This document shows positions 60,910 to 64,000 of a stretch of 64,000 nt of DNA, in pieces. Position 1 is the first letter of the stretch; every line of letters begins with the position of its first letter. Where the stretch lies: NCBI RefSeq assembly GCF_014235845.1, contig NZ_JACJUQ010000003.1, forward strand, positions 62,001 through 126,000, given 5' to 3'. The notes beneath the pieces are model-generated. The model made no database searches. It saw only the letters and a list, made by a program, of their open reading frames with translations, and was not told the origin of the DNA. This DNA comes from Pontivivens nitratireducens (GTDB lineage: Bacteria; Pseudomonadota; Alphaproteobacteria; Rhodobacterales; Rhodobacteraceae). The translations under genes were made by a program, and so were the position numbers.

Positions 60910-61083
60910 TCACTCGGCACTTGTCGAAACCATGGGCGAGATCGCTTTCGCCAGGGCCGCCTGACGCGTGGGAAGGTTCACGACCTCGGCCGCGACAAGG
61001 CGGTCGCCGTTTTTCAGGTGCACCTCCAGCGAGAGGGGATCCTGCGAAGCATCGCTTCGCACCAGATCGTAACCGGCTGCTAC
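60910..61083 (-). pseudogene. Unrecognised C-terminal gene fragment
   Basis: A minus-strand frame reading VAAGYDLVRSDASQDPLSLE and then HLKNGDRLVAAEVVNLPTRQ to a stop after MVSTSAE. It has gene-like codon use, but it begins abruptly in a different frame where the MalT-like fragment stops. I do not recognise the family. Taken as the 3' end of a gene that lost its 5' part. Confidence 0.4.
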
Positions 61084-61724
61084 TGAATCTCGGGCAGGTG
61101 GATGATCGCCTCGCTCGACGTATTCGATTTGCCGGCCAATGCGCAAAGAAGCGGCCAGCCCTCTGTCATGTCGAATATCTCTTCGGCGCGGTCGGCCTCC
61201 AGCGGCAGAATGGAGCATGTCTCGTCGAGGGTGAAATTCAACTCGGCCGGGCCGACCTTCACCACGTCCGGCAGAACCGACAGGGAAAGCAACGTACCGG
61301 GAAAGCGCTGGCTCACCACCAGTCGCGCGGTTTCCGGTGTTTCCAGGGTGAGCGTTTTCAGAAACCTCTGGATCGTGGGGGAATCCGTGACGCCATCCAG
61401 ACAGATCGTGACGGGCTTTTCGTGACCCAGAAGAAGGTGCAGCGCGACGGTCTTCATGCTGCGCCCGCGCGGCTTGCCGCTAAGCTCCCGAGGGGCCAGA
61501 ACCCCGACGATCGCGCTGGCGATCAGCTCGGTCTCGGACGCACCGTCCTGCCAGAAGGAGGACAGATCCAGATAGATGGAATCCTCGCCACGGTCGATCG
61601 CCGTCTGGGCGCACAAGGCCACCTGAACCGATTTGCCAAATCCGCGGGGTGCCCTGAACAGAAGGCATTTCGCGCCGGGATGTCCGGCAAAGTCCAGCCT
61701 GTCACGCTTCAGGCAGCCCGACAG
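61080..61724 (-). pseudogene. MalT/LAL-type STAND ATPase regulator, internal fragment
   Basis: About 215 residues of the ATPase module of a LuxR-family large (MalT-like) regulator. The nucleotide loop [18 protein letters not shown] is followed by SIYLDLSSFW, KPVTICLDGVTDSP (Walker B region), ETARLVVSQRF and MTEGWPLLCALAG, in the standard LAL order. The N-terminus runs into a foreign gene fragment at about 61.72 kb, and the protein stops after HLPEIQ, hundreds of residues before the LuxR helix-turn-helix a LAL protein needs. It is therefore a remnant, cut at both ends. Confidence 0.7.
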
Positions 61725-62448
61725 GCCGAACGTGCAGTTTCACTTCCTGCCGACCTATCTGAAGGATCACGGCCGCAAGATCGCTTTCGGCTATGGCTAT
61801 ACCCTGCACATCTGCGATGTCCTGCCCAAGAGCCGGGGCTATATCGGTCTGAAAAGCCCGGATCCGATGGACGACCCGCTGATTCAGCCGAATTACCTGA
61901 GCGACCCGGAAGATATGGAAACCATGATCGCTGCGTTCAAAGCGGCGCGCAGGATACTCGAAGCTCCGGCAATGTCTGCGCATAGCAAATACGAGGTCCA
62001 ACCCGGAAAAGCCGTCCAAACCGACGCTGAAATCGCGGCATTCATCCGCGAAGGCGCCGAGACGATCTATCACCCGGTCGGCACCTGCCGGATGGGCGCG
62101 GACAAGGAGTCGGTGGTCGATCCCGAACTGAAAGTTCGCGGCGTGTCGGGACTGCGGGTGGTTGACGCGTCCATCATGCCAAGCCTCGTCGCCGGAAACA
62201 CCAACGCCCCCACCATGGTCATTGCCGAGAACGCGGCGGAGATCATTCTGGGACAGGTGCGCGTTCTGGAGCGGAGCCGTCCGTTGCCTGAGCACAGTGA
62301 AAGGCGAAAAAAGACAGAACCCTGCCACGGATGCGATGGCGTGTGCTGCACGAAACTGCAAGCCGCGACCAGCAGCTTTCAGGCTTTCCAGAACGATCAG
62401 ACCCAAGACACCGAATCCGATGAGGAAGCCAAATGCGCGGACAAATGA
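61720..62448 (+). pseudogene. GMC oxidoreductase (choline-dehydrogenase-like), C-terminal fragment
   Basis: From [19 protein letters not shown] onward the frame follows the C-terminal third of BetA/AlkJ-like GMC flavoenzymes: [48 protein letters not shown] with the catalytic His, [19 protein letters not shown] and [12 protein letters not shown]. The FAD-binding N-terminal two thirds are missing; the DNA upstream encodes the MalT-like fragment on the other strand. After AEIILG a further 60 codons show no GMC similarity, so the 3' end may also be altered. The frame overlaps the ligase start. Confidence 0.75.
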
Positions 62449-64000
62449 TGGCGATGCCACTGACAATCCATTCCCTGATCGACCATGGTGCCCGCTACCA
62501 CGCAGACACCCAGATCGTGTCAGTGGAAACGGATGGTACGAAGACACGAACGACATGGAAAGGCATTTCCGATCGCGCGCGCAAGCTCGGCTCCGCACTG
62601 ACGAAACTGGGGCTGTTCAAGGGGGATCGCGTGGCAACGGTCGCGTGGAACAATGCGCGGCATCTGGAGTGCTACTTTGGCATTTCGTGCCGCGGCATGG
62701 TGTGCCACACGATCAATCCGCGCCTCTTCCCCGAACAGCTGGTCTATATCATCAACCACGCGGAAGACCGGGTCATCTTCTTCGACAAGACGTTCCTGCC
62801 GATCATCGCAGGGATCCGGGAGCAGCTGACGACAGTCAACACGTTCGTCCTTATGTCGGAGCATGATGAGGAGGCGGCAAGCAAGATCCCCGGCCTCGTA
62901 TTTTATGAGGATTTCCTGGCCACAGGGGAAGAAAATGCCGATTGGGTGGATGTGGACGAAGCCGACGCATCCAGCCTGTGCTATACTTCGGGAACCACGG
63001 GAAACCCTAAGGGCGTGCTCTATTCCCATCGGTCCACTGTCCTGCATTCCATGGGCGCGGCGCTGCCCGACACGCTGAACATTTCAGCGCGCGAAGTGAT
63101 GATGCCGGTCGTTCCGATGTTCCATGTCAACGCCTGGGGCATTCCCTATGCGGCGGCGATGGTCGGGGCGAAGCTGGTGCTGCCGGGGCCGGGTCTGGAT
63201 GGGGACAGCCTCGCCCGGCTGATCGACGACGAGGGCGTGACGGTGGCATTGGGTGTTCCGACGATCTGGCAGGGGCTGCTTGCCTCGCTGGAGAAGCTCG
63301 GGTCCAGCGCCGAGACGCTGAAAAGAACCGTGGTCGGCGGGTCGGCCTGCCCCCCTTCGATGATCGCGGAGTTCCGCGACAAATATGGCGTGGAGGTCGT
63401 ACACGCCTGGGGTATGACCGAAACCTCGCCTCTGGGGACTGCAAACGCTTTGCTTGAGCGTCATGCAGGCATGACCGAGGAAGAGCAGGCGAAAATTCGC
63501 GAAAGTCAGGGGCGCCCGCCCTATGGTGTGGAACTCAAGATCGTGGACGACGAAGGCGCCTCCCTGCCCGAGGACGGGTCAGCCCAGGGCAATCTGCGCA
63601 TACGTGGACACTGGGTCGTGGAGAATTATTTCGGCGCGGAACCCGGCACGACGTTGGAGCCGGACGGATGGTTCGAGACCGGCGATGTGGCCTCGATCAA
63701 TGCCGATGGGTTCATGACGATCCGTGATCGGTCCAAGGACATCATCAAGTCGGGGGGCGAATGGATCTCCACCGTCGAACTTGAGGGCATCGCCGTCGGT
63801 CATCCAGGTATCGCGGATGCCGCCGCCATCGCCGCGCGGCATGAGAAGTGGGACGAACGCCCGATCCTCGTGTCCGTCAGGGCGGCAGAAACGAACGTCT
63901 CCGAGGAGGATCTGATCGCCTTCTTCACAGACAAGGTCGCCAAGTGGCAGATCCCCGATGCCGTCGTTTTCGTGGATCAACTGCCGCGAAACGCAACGGG
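62433..64000 (+). CDS. Acyl-CoA ligase, DmdB/long-chain type (3' end beyond window)
   Basis: At least 522 residues of an ANL-superfamily ligase. It begins [20 protein letters not shown], an N-terminus typical of Rhodobacterales DmdB-like enzymes, with GAGG 7 nt upstream. Motifs: [20 protein letters not shown] (ATP loop), [44 protein letters not shown] and [15 protein letters not shown]. The final catalytic Lys (PRNATG-K) falls at or just past the window end. Possible substrates are methylmercaptopropionate or medium-chain acids; AcuI and a DmdC-like dehydrogenase elsewhere in the window fit DMSP use. It looks intact, unlike its neighbours. Confidence 0.88.
   Translation, partial: MRGQMMAMPLTIHSLIDHGARYHADTQIVSVETDGTKTRTTWKGISDRARKLGSALTKLGLFKGDRVATVAWNNARHLECYFGISCRGMVCHTINPRLFPEQLVYIINHAEDRVIFFDKTFLPIIAGIREQLTTVNTFVLMSEHDEEAASKIPGLVFYEDFLATGEENADWVDVDEADASSLCYTSGTTGNPKGVLYSHRSTVLHSMGAALPDTLNISAREVMMPVVPMFHVNAWGIPYAAAMVGAKLVLPGPGLDGDSLARLIDDEGVTVALGVPTIWQGLLASLEKLGSSAETLKRTVVGGSACPPSMIAEFRDKYGVEVVHAWGMTETSPLGTANALLERHAGMTEEEQAKIRESQGRPPYGVELKIVDDEGASLPEDGSAQGNLRIRGHWVVENYFGAEPGTTLEPDGWFETGDVASINADGFMTIRDRSKDIIKSGGEWISTVELEGIAVGHPGIADAAAIAARHEKWDERPILVSVRAAETNVSEEDLIAFFTDKVAKWQIPDAVVFVDQLPRNAT

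Noticed and set aside
60546-62448. Integrated mobile element at tRNA-Ser with att sites
   Set aside because: No integrase, transposase or repeat of the tRNA 3' end was found within the window; only gene fragments support past rearrangement.
62250-62450. Minus-strand hydrophobic frame ([16 protein letters not shown]) between the GMC fragment and the ligase
   Set aside because: It could be a remnant of a membrane protein, but it is short, overlaps the plus-strand frame and has no start signal; not enough to call a gene.

Overview
The window looks like chromosome of a marine alphaproteobacterium of the order Rhodobacterales (roseobacter / Rhodobacter relatives). The evidence is high GC, dense short-spaced operons with ATGA/GTGA stop-start overlaps, and lineage-typical genes: an aa3-oxidase subunit IV peptide, DUF2794, COQ9, an iron-sulfur photolyase, a TrgB-CysK pair, TRAP solute receptors and AcuI/DmdB/DmdC-like proteins of DMSP metabolism. 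No phage, transposase or CRISPR array was seen.

Layout. 1-2.7 kb: end of a surface-polysaccharide locus (glycosyltransferase start, kdsB, cysQ, divergent KpsM-like permease). 2.7-14 kb: housekeeping (LysR regulator, lytic transglycosylase lipoprotein, hspQ, a cytoplasmic gamma-glutamyltransferase, DUF2794, rnr, YciE-type ferritin-like protein, topA). 14-22.2 kb: TRAP receptor, pyrB - unknown membrane gene - catalytically dead pyrC - plsY, then dprA behind a CtrA box, a RecD-like helicase and an AT-rich PIN-like gene. 22.2-39.4 kb: Sua5, DmdC-like acyl-CoA dehydrogenase, MBL hydrolase, CtaI-like peptide, rpsU, COQ9, then a minus-strand run rlmJ - SDR - iron-sulfur photolyase - cyclopropane synthase; rpsD; SDR, DUF1206, acyl-CoA dehydrogenase, tandem rhodaneses, thiolase. 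39.7-49.2 kb: two MFS/BCCT transporters, periplasmic GGT, TRAP receptor, DUF2182, acuI, aminotransferase V. 49.2-57.4 kb: a singlet-oxygen-type stress island. 57.5-60.6 kb: trgB-like, cysK, alanyl-tRNA editing protein, tRNA-Ser(GGA). 60.6-62.4 kb: a mosaic of gene fragments. 62.4 kb to the end: a DmdB-like acyl-CoA ligase cut by the window edge.

The strongest system is the 49.2-57.4 kb island. A plus-strand operon (photolyase, FAD oxidoreductase, DUF1365, cyclopropane-type methyltransferase, GPH transporter) faces a minus-strand operon (ChrR-like zinc protein, DUF6134, SDR). Both start at near-identical TGATCC-N18-TAA(G/A)A promoters, the form known for the RpoE sigma factor of Rhodobacter singlet-oxygen response. 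The ChrR-like protein has no sigma gene beside it and has lost one cysteine ligand of its anti-sigma zinc site.

Other regulatory signals seen directly are a perfect CtrA full site (TTAA-N7-TTAA) before dprA, a perfect EcfG-type general-stress promoter (GGAAC-N16-CGTT) before the ferritin-like gene, a TetR-like palindrome before the thiolase, and identical TATAACCCGCCC elements at the promoters of rpsD and tRNA-Ser. All family assignments come from reading motifs by eye; no database search was run.
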